DNA of 64,000 nucleotides from Haematococcus lacustris (taxonomy: Eukaryota; Chlorophyta; Chlorophyceae; Chlamydomonadales; Haematococcaceae). Below are positions 40,301 through 49,298 of this stretch, one piece after another. The stretch lies in assembly GCA_030144725.1 (NCBI GenBank), contig JASKMD010000010.1, forward strand, positions 1,742,347 through 1,806,346, given 5' to 3'. Numbering within the stretch: position 1 is the stretch's first letter; the number at the start of each line of letters is the position of its first letter. Both the position numbers and the translations under genes were made by a program. Below the pieces are notes generated by a model. The model made no database searches, had not been told where the DNA came from, and saw nothing but the letters and a program-made list of their open reading frames with translations.

Positions 40301-41830
40301 CAGCCTCCCTACTCACCCACACCCCTGGCAGCAGCTGGCAGGCTGACAGGGCTGCAGCAGCCTCCCACCTCCCCCACACCCCTGGCAGCAGCTGGCAGGC
40401 TGACAGGGCTGCAGCAGCCTCCCACCTCCCCCACACCCCTGGCAGCAGCTGGCAGGCTGACAGGGCAGCTGCAGCCTCCCACCTCCCCCACACCCCTGGC
40501 AGCAGCTGGCAGGCTGACAGGGCTGCAGCAGCCTCCCTACTCACCCACACCCCTGGCAGCAGCTGGCAGTGGGGCAGGGCAGCTGCAGCCTCCTACCTCC
40601 CCCACCCCCCTGGCAGCAACTGGCAGGCTGACAGGGCAGCTGCAGCCTCCCTACTCCCCCACACCCCTGGCAGCAGCTGGCAGGCTGACAGGGCAGCTGC
40701 AGCCTCCCACCTCCCCCACACCCCTGGCAGCAGCTGGCAGGCTGACAGGGCTGCAGCAGCCTCCCTACTCACCCACACCCCTGGCAGCAGCTGGCAGTGG
40801 GGCAGGGCAGCTGCAGGCTCTCACCTCCCCCACACCCCTGGCAGCAGCTGGCAGGCTGACAGGGCAGCTGCAGCCTCCCACCTCCCCCACACCCCTGGCA
40901 GCAGCTGGCAGGCTGACAGGGCTGCAGCAGCCTCCCACCTCCCCCACACCCCTGGCAGCAGGTGGCAGGCTGACAGGGCTGCTGCAGCCTCCCTACTCCC
41001 CCACACCCCTGGCAGCAGCTGGCAGGCTGACAGGGCAGCTGCAGCCTCCCACCTCCCCCACACCCCTGGCAGCAGCTGGCAGGCTGACAAGGCTGCAGCA
41101 GCCTCCCTACTCACCCACACCCCTGGCAGCAGCTGGCAGGCTGACAGGGCAGCTGCAGCCTCCTACCTCCCCCACCCCCCAGGCAGCAGGTGGTAGGCTG
41201 ACAGGGCTGCTGCAGCCTCCCTACTCCCCCACACCCCTGGCAGCAGCTGGCAGGCTGACAGGGCTGCAGCAGCCTCCCTACTCACCCACACCCCTGGCAG
41301 CAGCTGGCAGTGGGGCAGGGCAGCTGCAGCCTCCTACCTCCCCCACCCCCCTGGCAGCAACTGGCAGTGGGGCAGGGCAGCTGCAGGCTCTCACCTCCCC
41401 CACACCCCTGGCAGCAGCTGGCAGGCTGACAGGGCAGCTGCAGCCTCCCCACTCCCCCACACCCCTGGCAGCAGCTGGCAGGCTGACAGGGCAGCTGCAG
41501 CCTCCCACCTCCCCCACACCCCTGGCAGCATCTGGCAATGGGGCAGGGCTGCAGCTAGGGCTTGGTTGCCCTATGCCATGCACAGTGGAGCATGCAGTGT
41601 CAGCCTTTTTGTCCCACAGTGCCAAGAACCTCAAGAAGACCACGGGCTTAATGACTGGCTGCAATGTGTTTGTCTGCTTGGCTGGAGCTGTTGGTGAGAA
41701 GCAGCCAATGGCGCTATGGCCTCCTTGTGCAAAGGCCACCAAAGATGTCTACAAGGAGGCAGCTGCCACAATCAATCAGCTGCAAGGGAGAGAGCGCAAG
41801 GCTACTCGTGTTGCTACTAAGAAGCACTAG
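36377..41830 (+). CDS. Crypton-type tyrosine recombinase with GCR1_C-like DNA-binding domain (with lesions)
   Basis: Exons inferred: 36377-36607, 36688-36871, 36897-37095, 37175-37530, 37615-37773, 38050-41830. The acidic/basic start contains SSSSSEEEVDDD and SKKRRK. An SAM-like N-terminal helical region (QKISALKQLHAGLQKAYQKA) leads to the catalytic domain: Arg box (LLSREDM), CPVHALGVYYYHRF, the H-x-x-R motif THAFRKGGAM, then HCHWGRRD and AHYLNAESRF (candidate Trp/His and Tyr). C-terminally, after a large in-frame repeat, MKLYRKGRYGQPPLCELEKD and WRKGRKDLARRVCEIKKLI match the GCR1_C DNA-binding domain typical of Crypton DNA transposons. Lesions: a frame change in exon 4 near 37270, and exons 2 and 3 are separated by only 25 nt (GT...AG, too short for a normal intron). 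Probably degenerate. Confidence 0.72.
37782..37972. repeat. (CCCCA)n minisatellite in Crypton intron 5
   Basis: About 38 copies of CCCCA between the donor at 37774 and the acceptor at 38049, followed by diverged CACACTGCCC units to about 38035. It reads through in frame as Thr-Pro-Pro-His-Pro, but the splice sites and phase (FYHP-R-NEITLG) argue that it is intronic. Confidence 0.85.
38455..39865 (+). repeat. 75-84-bp coding minisatellite in the Crypton ORF
   Basis: About 18 copies of a unit encoding HSPAPGQWGSGSAAAAAPAG and GAAAGQ in the Crypton frame. Copies vary in the number of CAG codons and in CAC/CCC and CAGTGGGGC/CTGTGGGGC. All six frames stay open, producing long artefactual ORFs on both strands. 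It separates the recombinase half from the GCR1_C-like domain. Confidence 0.9.
40180..41535 (+). repeat. About 57-60-bp coding minisatellite in the Crypton ORF
   Basis: About 23 copies of a unit encoding PTSPTPLAAAGRLTGLQQP or variants (PYSPTPL, GSGAGQLQ), following the GCR1_C-like domain. The array keeps the reading frame. The final part of the ORF (AVSAFLSHSAKNLKKTTGLM) is unique. An almost identical array is in the second copy at 49559-50914. Confidence 0.9.
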
Positions 41831-43109
41831 AATTAAACCAAGCATACTAAGCACTTGGATACTCTGGCGCTTTGCGTCATGCTTATTTCTCGCGTGTTTC
41901 TTGTGTGTTTCGCGTCCTGCTTGCGTTTGCATGTGACCTGACCTGACTGGGTCCAACACATGTACAACATGTACATCTCCACTTGAATCGATCGTTCCGC
42001 TGCAATTGCAATATTCACTGCAACCCGCTTATCGAAGTCAAGGCTACCTAATGTCGAAGTCGAAGTCAGACAGGCAAACAAACGTCCGCATACAAACGGA
42101 GACATTAGTGCGAGCATGTATGCGAAACAGCGAGTCCGTCTCCAGACCTGTCTCCAGCCCTGTCAAAAATATTGGGCTGACCCCAGCAGTGGCTGGGCTA
42201 ACAGCGGTCGTGCTTGGCCGCGCCCACGAGGGTCCTGCTCAGACCTGGGTCCGGCCCAGACCATCTCACTTTTCCTCACTCCGCCCGAGCCTGGTCCGAG
42301 CCCCCGTTCTACCCTTCATTTCATGGGGGTGGGAACGGCCTTTGGCATGACACATGCGACCCTACACACATACCCCAAGTCAATATAAAACAGGGTGTGG
42401 TAACACCACAAGCACAGATACATGAGGGATGGGTTGTTAGGCGAGCTGGGTTGCTCTCCATTAGGTTGTGTCAGCAGAACCCTGCTACCAAGAGCGGCAA
42501 GGTGGCGTTCCCCTGTACGCAGCCATGGCGCTCAATAAGGCTGTGCTGGTGGCCAGGCTCAGCAAGGGCAACGCCTCTAGGCAAGAAGTACCTTGACCTG
42601 GGCTTCAAGAAGCTGCGAAACCGAGCACCCAAGGACCAGGCCCAGCAGCCTGTGGTACGGTAACATGTGCACCAGGCATTGCCCGTGCTGTTGCTTACAT
42701 AAGAGCATGTGTTTCCATGCTAGCATACTCTACGCCCTACTTGAGAAGGGGGGTGTAGGCAGGGAGTATTGAGCTGGCCCAGACAAAACAGATAACGCAG
42801 CCCACAATGGTATGGGAATATGCGCTGTTCAGAGTTGCAGTATATGAGGTGCAGCAATGGAGGTGCAACAATAAACATTGACAGCTTGTCCAGGCGCTCC
42901 TTCTAACTGAGTCACTACACTCCAGCGATGTGACAAAGGAGAGGAGGTGGCTGCCTGACATTGACCGCTGGCCTTGGCTTAGCTGTCTAGCCGGTGCTAT
43001 GCCGGCGAACACAGCTTCAGCAAATGGGTCCTGGCCATGGCAATAGTTAGCTCAGCTGGGCCGTTCTGGTCACGTGCAGTGCCAACACTACATTTAGCAC
43101 TCCTGGTCT
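41831..43109. other. 3' flank of the Crypton ORF (first copy)
   Basis: No confident gene. A TATA-like ATATAAAA lies at 42383-42390 and, 140 bp on, ATG 42525 begins a basic peptide (MALNKAVLVARLSKGNASRQ) that stops after 23 codons; a basic frame (KKYLDLGFKKLRNRAPKDQA) continues just afterwards in another frame. This may be a broken small gene or part of the Crypton 3' end. The same sequence is at 51210-52488. Confidence 0.35.
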
Positions 43110-43113
43110 GTCA

Positions 43114-43511
43114 TGTCACAACCATGAGCGTGACTGTGCGGAATGCGTGACATGGACGAGCCTTGCAAGCATGACAGGCGGTTGTATCACGGTAGATGGT
43201 GATTAGTGGATGATGGTTGATGTGACCTGGTCACTGTGGATGGATTTGTGTGTGTATCCTGCGACTTGCATAATAGTTCTGACATGGTTGCATGGGGGTT
43301 GGGTATTTGTAGTGGATTGGTATGCTGCGGCGGCAGCTTAGAAGACCTTACCAGCTGTCCGATGTAATCACGGGCACCCAAGTCTGGAGGTATTCTCAGC
43401 TCACTGCCATCGGCATCTGAAGGCCGGCACCATCCTGGTGACGGGTATCAGCTTTGCCTTGCTTGCTGCTAGTCGAGGCGTCCTTACTCATTCCGTTTGC
43501 TATCTTACATT
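43114..43511 (+). repeat. 5' LTR of the RT-less element
   Basis: It matches 48612-49009 over its whole length at offset 5498, with no difference found by eye. It starts TGTCA. Its inner border reads CATTTCTT where the 3' LTR has CATTGACA, so the last four bases differ. Confidence 0.88.
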
Positions 43512-43870
43512 TCTTCTAAGCTCATTTCCCCGGAGGAAGGTTATCAATTGCCTTCAGCTGTCGACAGACGGACGTCTGGGCGTCAGCATCTTCACTTCGG
43601 CTGCAGTCCTGGGCACTCCGGGGTGTTCAGGCTGCAGCCAACCGTAGCTCCGCGGTGCGTGTTCTTTAACACGTTCGCCTAGTGCATCAGCGCTTACATC
43701 CGCATTCGTGCTTGCGCGAGGTGGCTGCCATAACTCAGCCGCCTGTACTGGGCACACCGTTGGAGCTTAACGGACCGTACAGCTCCACGGACAACCCAGT
43801 TTTCGACGCAGCAGCACCGCCCCAGGAACCAGCCCCAACCCCAGTCCGCAGCAGCCGCGCAGCTCAGCAC

Positions 43871-46800
43871 ATGGCGATTGTCTCCATGGCGGTGCCAGAA
43901 CTTACTGGCACTTCCCGGCTAGCTTTCAGAGCCTTCAGCCTCAAGCTGCGGGCTTACCTTGGCCTCAACCTCCACATACCGGTGAATGCGTTCCATCACT
44001 TGCTAGCTAGCTCTACCATGGATGGCGTCTTCTTTCAGTCCATCGCAGATGCTTATGAGCAGCTGGTAGATGGTTGGGGTGACGAGGCAGACAGGGCAGA
44101 AGCGTTAGAGGCCTTGCTAGACCTGGTGGAGGAGCAGCTGATAGACCCACCCAGCCACCAGGCAGGCCTAGACCCAGCTCTCGTGCTAGGGGGCAAAGGG
44201 TGCAGCAGCGCTAAGGCTTTTGCCACAGCCTTTGAGAGCGCTGTGAATGAGGCCATCAGGCGTGGCACGCTGACCCACTTCACTGCCATCAACCACCTCT
44301 TCTCTCATTGCCTGCAAGTGCCCACCATGCGCCAGGAGCAGCGCACCAAGCTCAGGGACGAGGCTGTCCGCCTATTCCACCAGGCTGTGCCGGATGCAGA
44401 GGACCGGCAGGATCAGCGCGCCTTCAGAGCTGCCTTGCATGCAGTCAGTGCAGCGCATGAGAACCTGCTTGACAGCATGCGTTACGTGCCTGCCACTGCT
44501 GATCGCCCACCGCTACGCGCAGAGCAGGACCCAGTGTCAGAGGAGGTGCTCCTGTTGCGGCAACAGTTAGCTGAGCTCCAAGCTCGTGCGCTGCCGCAGC
44601 CTCCGCAACGCCAGCGTACTCGGCAGCCCATGCCACAGCCCTTGCTGCAGCCCATGCCTCACCACCTGCAGCAGCCCATGCAGCAAATGGGTTACCCAAT
44701 GTCGCACCCTGCCATGCAGCAGCCGTTGCCATCTGTCATGCCAATGTCCCAAGCTTATGCTGCGCCACCAATGCAGCTGGGCTATGCAGCCATGCCTCAG
44801 CCTGCCTTGCGTAGTGCACCCATGCAGCATGCGCCCATGCAGACCCAGCGCTCGCGGCCTGCCAAGACCTGCCCTCTTCACCCCTATGCTGGCCATGATT
44901 TGGCTGAGTGCAGGCAGTTTCAGGCAATGCCGCCTCATGAGCAGCAAAGAGTCATCGGTGGAAGTGCTCCGCGCGCAGCGCATGCCGTGGCTGCACACCC
45001 GGCTGGCAGTGTGGTGTCGCGCGCCATCACTGATCCCAGGCAACGCACGCCTCTGCTGGACAGGGGGTATGTACCTGCTGCTCCAGCCCATGCGCAGCAC
45101 ACCTGCAGCTACTGTCACAAGCGCTACCATCCCCCTGAGCGCTGCTTCAAGCTGTACCCACACCTGCAAGCAGTTCCTCCACCCAGCCTGTCAGGTCCTG
45201 CTCGCGCCCACACCGTGTCAGCAGAGGGGCCCGGGCTGGGTGCATGGGACATGTCAGGGCATTGGGTGTCGCAGGATGCGCGGGTGCAGCCTCTCTCCTA
45301 CCCTGAGCATGGCAGCTTCTGCATCATCACAGCTAATGCAGCCAGGGCAGTGCCATTCACGCCTATGTCTACCGCCCCACCTGCTGCTGCCACCCACACC
45401 CTGCCTAAGGCTGCAGCCCCTGCTCCTCCTGCTGCCCCAGCCACCACCCCCACCATGGGCTCTGTGTTTCCCCCTCTTGCCACCCAGCCCGGCCTGCAGG
45501 AGCTGGCTATGCAGCTGCAGCTCCTCGCTCAGCGCGTGACGCGTATTGAGCAGCACCTCTCGCCCAATGTCACACCTGTCGTTGACACTGCTGCTCACAT
45601 CGCTGTTGAACCTCCACGAGCAGCCGCTGTGCGTGCTGCCTGCCACACCGCTGTGCCCAACCAGCACCTGACATACTTCTCCAACGTCACGGTGCAGTCA
45701 GGGTGTGCAGTGGCTGACAGTGAGGGCCAGCTGCATTTGCTCCAGGGTGTCATGCTGGACGGGGGCAGTGACAGCTGCCTCATTTCGCATGAGTGTGCAG
45801 CCGCGCTGAACCTGCCCCTCACCCCTTGCAGCCGTCGCTTGTCCACTGCAAGTGGTGCAGAGGCCTTAGCCACCCAGGTTGCCACCCTGCGCGTGAGTCT
45901 CAGCTATGGCACTCCCCATGCCATGGTGCACGACCTGGAGGCCATTGTCATGCCTCCTGGTAGCCCCCTTGCTTATGACCTGCTGCTTGGAGCCAACTTC
46001 CTCTCGCAGACCAAGGGCGTGTGCGATGTGTACGACCGGCAGTTCTCTTATTGCCCCCGGCTGCACAGCCATGGAGACATCCGCACCTCTCACTCACTGC
46101 CAGTCACTGGGCCCAAAGGCTGCCTTCCCCTCCTATACTCAGCGCCCATGGGCAGCAGCCAGCTGCTTGTGGCTTGCACTGCCGTGTCCCACAGCCAGGT
46201 TCAGCCCTGTGCAACCAGCGGCACCGCTTCTGCCATGATCCACACCCCTGGGGTGCACTTGCATGTGGGGACACCTCCAGTGGCAGCGGGCACCACCACA
46301 CCCAGCGCAGTCAGCCGTGGGGGTGACCTTGCAACCACAGAGGGTGCCAGAAGCGGGGTGGCCACCGATGACGCACCCATACCAGCAGGATCAGGGGTGA
46401 AGTCGGTGCGCAGCTCAGCTCAGCCAGCCACCCGCAGGGGGGGAGGTACAGCCAGTCAATCTGTGCTCTCCTCAGCACGAGACCCTGCAGCTCGGCGCAC
46501 GTCTCAGACATCCAGCGCATCGCAGCGATCAGCCAAACACCTGGCTGTGGGCACCGCCGCAGCCCAGCATGTGGCCAAGCAGCAGCGCTCAAGTGCACCG
46601 ACCTTGCCCCCGCCGTCACCGCTGTTGCCTCGACGCTCGTCCAGGGAAGTGGTGTGGCACACTCTCACTCCCTTACGGCTGTTCCTTTCTTTCCTCTTCT
46701 TGCTCTGGCTGCCGGCCATCGTTACTAGCCTGCCACCTCCCATCCCTGATCTGCCCACCTCTGCCATCGCATGCTCAGTCATCAGCATGGTGTTGCCAGA

Positions 46801-47791
46801 TGGACCTGCTGCTGCACACTCGCCAGAGCAGTACACCCAATTGCCCAATGGTGTGCCCAACGGTGTGACATCCAAGAAAGGCACTACTCACGAACCCAAC
46901 ATCCAAGAGAGGGAGCTGGCGCTGGGTTATGTTGTTGGCACCACTGCCGCACCGGGGCTTACTACAGCTGACCGCCACCAGATCACTGGGCACTGCATGG
47001 ACGCCACGGCTGCAGAGAGTTTGTATGCGGTGGCGGCTGCCCTGCACCATGCCAGCTTGCTGCACGCCCATGCTCACAGCTGCCTATCCTCCTCATCCCT
47101 GTCGCATGCGCTGGTTGTTGCTGCTGGGGGGGGTGCACAGCTGTTGCCCAGCTCTCACACCAGCACCACCCAGCACTGCTCACCATCTACAGCACCTGAT
47201 CCAGCTTTGCCCACGGCCACAGCTGCGCAGCCAGCAGTTACTCTTGCTCACCTTGCTGATGTTGCGACACCGAACGTGACATACACGATAACACATCCAC
47301 AATGCAGCGGCTTCCGCATCACACCTCAAGAGCTGCGTGTGGCAAGCACAGTCATCAACCTGGACCTCATGCACAGCCTGCTAGATCCATGCACCACTAC
47401 ACCCATCATCATATCGGGGCTTGAATTGCAGCCATTGTCAGCACAACTGCATCTATCTCTTTCCCCTGCTGCCTACCGTGCACTGTTGCAGCAGCAGCCC
47501 ATCGACGCCATCATCAGCAACCCTGACCCTGCTATCCTGGATCTGCTGCTGCCGCTAGCGGTAATCTATGCTCATTCCCTTGTGTGCATGTTGGTACCCC
47601 ATGCCTACCTCTCAGATGCACCACCCGCTCGTTTCCGCTGGATCCAGCAGCTCAAGCAGGCGGAGCGTCTACTTCACGTCACCTGTCCAAGCTTGGGGTC
47701 TGGGATGGGATGGGTCATGGTGTTCTCATCAAAGGCTCAGAAGCGTCATCTGTTGAAGCTGCCAGTGATGGGGGCCTATCTGAAGCTGTAG
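43871..47791 (+). CDS. Gag/protease-like polyprotein of the RT-less LTR element
   Basis: 1,306 aa from ATG 43871 (MAIVSMAVPELTGTSRLAF); the frame is open from 43682 with GTG but no earlier ATG. In order: a helical Gag-like region (FHHLLASSTMDGVFFQSIAD, FTAINHLFSHCLQVPTM); a Gln/Pro/Met-rich linker; one Cys/His cluster (CPLHPYAGHDLAEC, C-X6-H-X5-C) and a true knuckle CSYCHKRYHPPERC; a coiled coil; a retropepsin-like region GVMLDGGSDSCLI with Asp-Gly-Gly in place of Asp-Ser/Thr-Gly, plus YDLLLGANFL; a Ser/Ala-rich region; a hydrophobic segment (LFLSFLFLLWLPAIVTSL); and a C-terminal region with DAIISNPDPAILDLLLPLAV that resembles an adenine-methyltransferase fold with a changed NPPF/Y motif. No RT YxDD box. 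The intact length implies recent selection or a recent insertion. Confidence 0.75.
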   Translation: MAIVSMAVPELTGTSRLAFRAFSLKLRAYLGLNLHIPVNAFHHLLASSTMDGVFFQSIADAYEQLVDGWGDEADRAEALEALLDLVEEQLIDPPSHQAGLDPALVLGGKGCSSAKAFATAFESAVNEAIRRGTLTHFTAINHLFSHCLQVPTMRQEQRTKLRDEAVRLFHQAVPDAEDRQDQRAFRAALHAVSAAHENLLDSMRYVPATADRPPLRAEQDPVSEEVLLLRQQLAELQARALPQPPQRQRTRQPMPQPLLQPMPHHLQQPMQQMGYPMSHPAMQQPLPSVMPMSQAYAAPPMQLGYAAMPQPALRSAPMQHAPMQTQRSRPAKTCPLHPYAGHDLAECRQFQAMPPHEQQRVIGGSAPRAAHAVAAHPAGSVVSRAITDPRQRTPLLDRGYVPAAPAHAQHTCSYCHKRYHPPERCFKLYPHLQAVPPPSLSGPARAHTVSAEGPGLGAWDMSGHWVSQDARVQPLSYPEHGSFCIITANAARAVPFTPMSTAPPAAATHTLPKAAAPAPPAAPATTPTMGSVFPPLATQPGLQELAMQLQLLAQRVTRIEQHLSPNVTPVVDTAAHIAVEPPRAAAVRAACHTAVPNQHLTYFSNVTVQSGCAVADSEGQLHLLQGVMLDGGSDSCLISHECAAALNLPLTPCSRRLSTASGAEALATQVATLRVSLSYGTPHAMVHDLEAIVMPPGSPLAYDLLLGANFLSQTKGVCDVYDRQFSYCPRLHSHGDIRTSHSLPVTGPKGCLPLLYSAPMGSSQLLVACTAVSHSQVQPCATSGTASAMIHTPGVHLHVGTPPVAAGTTTPSAVSRGGDLATTEGARSGVATDDAPIPAGSGVKSVRSSAQPATRRGGGTASQSVLSSARDPAARRTSQTSSASQRSAKHLAVGTAAAQHVAKQQRSSAPTLPPPSPLLPRRSSREVVWHTLTPLRLFLSFLFLLWLPAIVTSLPPPIPDLPTSAIACSVISMVLPDGPAAAHSPEQYTQLPNGVPNGVTSKKGTTHEPNIQERELALGYVVGTTAAPGLTTADRHQITGHCMDATAAESLYAVAAALHHASLLHAHAHSCLSSSSLSHALVVAAGGGAQLLPSSHTSTTQHCSPSTAPDPALPTATAAQPAVTLAHLADVATPNVTYTITHPQCSGFRITPQELRVASTVINLDLMHSLLDPCTTTPIIISGLELQPLSAQLHLSLSPAAYRALLQQQPIDAIISNPDPAILDLLLPLAVIYAHSLVCMLVPHAYLSDAPPARFRWIQQLKQAERLLHVTCPSLGSGMGWVMVFSSKAQKRHLLKLPVMGAYLKL

Positions 47792-48611
47792 AGGCATATA
47801 GGGTTGGGCGTGGGCTAGGAGTGGGGGGGGGTGGTGTTAAGTTTGCATGCATGTCACACTTGTCACACTGCTGCCATTGAACTCATCATGTGTCTCATAT
47901 TGCTCATCACATTTCACACGTGTCGCACTATTGCTATTCACCCCATCGTTCGTGTCATGTCGCTATCATACATCATGTTTTATGTCCTTGCATATCACAC
48001 ATCACGTTTTACACGCTCTCATTGCATGTCGCTTCTTGCTCACACTGTTTTACTCGCATACATCTTGCATGCATGCCTTGATTTTCTCTAACATCACTCG
48101 TTACGTGGATCATGCTGCACAACTATCACATTCACCACAATCATCCCAGCATGCTTGCACATGTTATCTTTTCAGGAGGTTATGGACATCCAGGGTAGGA
48201 ATGCTACATTACGGCCGACCCGCTGCCGCGCGTAGGATGCATCAGGCACGACGCTGGCGGGTGAGCACCATGTCATGGTGATGGTCAGTGGCTCAAGTAG
48301 AATGAGCCATAGGATCCATGTAGGGTTTTCGCGGTTTTACCGCATGGGTCCGGCCTGGAGGCAAGCATGCCACAGGTTTTAGCACTTGGCCGCCGCCAAG
48401 GATGTCAAAGGGGTTGGTATGGTAGACAGGTGCATTAGTTAGGTGGTCACAACATATGCATAAACTCATGCGCTGCTTCGTTTGCTCTCTACCATCTGCT
48501 GCATGTTTGCGTTTCATCGAGTCATCATCACACATGCTTGCAGCTGGGGGGGGGATTCCTTATCCTCTGCAGCGCACTATCATGTTTAGGAACATCTTAT
48601 CACGTGACAGC
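47792..48611. other. 3' untranslated part of the RT-less element
   Basis: Between the ORF stop and the 3' LTR. AT-richer, with TCACA/CATCA-rich sequence at 47850-48080. A G9 run at 48546-48554 is the only polypurine candidate and it is 57 bp from the LTR, not adjacent as a standard polypurine tract would be. Confidence 0.4.
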
Positions 48612-49013
48612 TGTCACAACCATGAGCGTGACTGTGCGGAATGCGTGACATGGACGAGCCTTGCAAGCATGACAGGCGGTTGTATCACGGTAGATGGTGA
48701 TTAGTGGATGATGGTTGATGTGACCTGGTCACTGTGGATGGATTTGTGTGTGTATCCTGCGACTTGCATAATAGTTCTGACATGGTTGCATGGGGGTTGG
48801 GTATTTGTAGTGGATTGGTATGCTGCGGCGGCAGCTTAGAAGACCTTACCAGCTGTCCGATGTAATCACGGGCACCCAAGTCTGGAGGTATTCTCAGCTC
48901 ACTGCCATCGGCATCTGAAGGCCGGCACCATCCTGGTGACGGGTATCAGCTTTGCCTTGCTTGCTGCTAGTCGAGGCGTCCTTACTCATTCCGTTTGCTA
49001 TCTTACATTGACA
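48612..49013 (+). repeat. 3' LTR of the RT-less element
   Basis: Apparently identical to the 5' LTR through 49009, then GACA to give the inverted-terminal end TGACA matching the TGTCA start. Followed by the GTCA target duplicate. Confidence 0.88.
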
Positions 49014-49298
49014 GTCAGCAGCTCCTTAGGTGCGTTGCTGCCAATGGCTGGGGGTGTGGATAAAGCAGCTGGAGGTACATGACTGGCAGCAGGGCCAGAA
49101 GGGGCAGGCTTTAAGGCAGTTTAAGGCTCAGTTGGCAATCGAAGCTCGGCAGCACCAGCAGGCCCCGGGCCTGCAGCAGCAACTGGGCAGCACAGCCCTG
49201 CACCTGGCCAGTGGGGCTCCGGGTCTGCAGCAGTAGCAGGAGACGAGCTTCCATACACAGCAGAACAGTTACAACAGCAAGCACCAGTGACAGAGGCC

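Larger units (their letters stand above)
43114..49013 (+). mobile_element. Complete LTR retroelement without visible reverse transcriptase (TR-GAG-like), 5.9 kb
   Basis: The ends are TGTCACAACC (43114) and CATTGACA (49013), flanked by GTCA duplicates at 43110-43113 and 49014-49017. The empty target, with a single GTCA (52489-52492), is preserved in the second tandem copy, so both borders are fixed. It carries 398-402-bp LTRs that look identical and a single long ORF (43871-47791) with gag and protease-like regions. I find no reverse transcriptase, RNase H or integrase motif, so mobility would depend on another element, as in plant TR-GAG elements. Confidence 0.8.
38898..49149 (+). repeat. First unit of a tandem duplication (Crypton 3' part plus flank), split by an LTR element
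   Basis: 38898-43113 plus 49018-49149 form the first copy; 43114-49013 is a later insertion (with its 4-bp target duplicate 49014-49017). The second copy, 49150-52624, follows head to tail. From 39908 to 43113 the copies are collinear at a constant offset of 9379, with only isolated differences. Confidence 0.88.
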
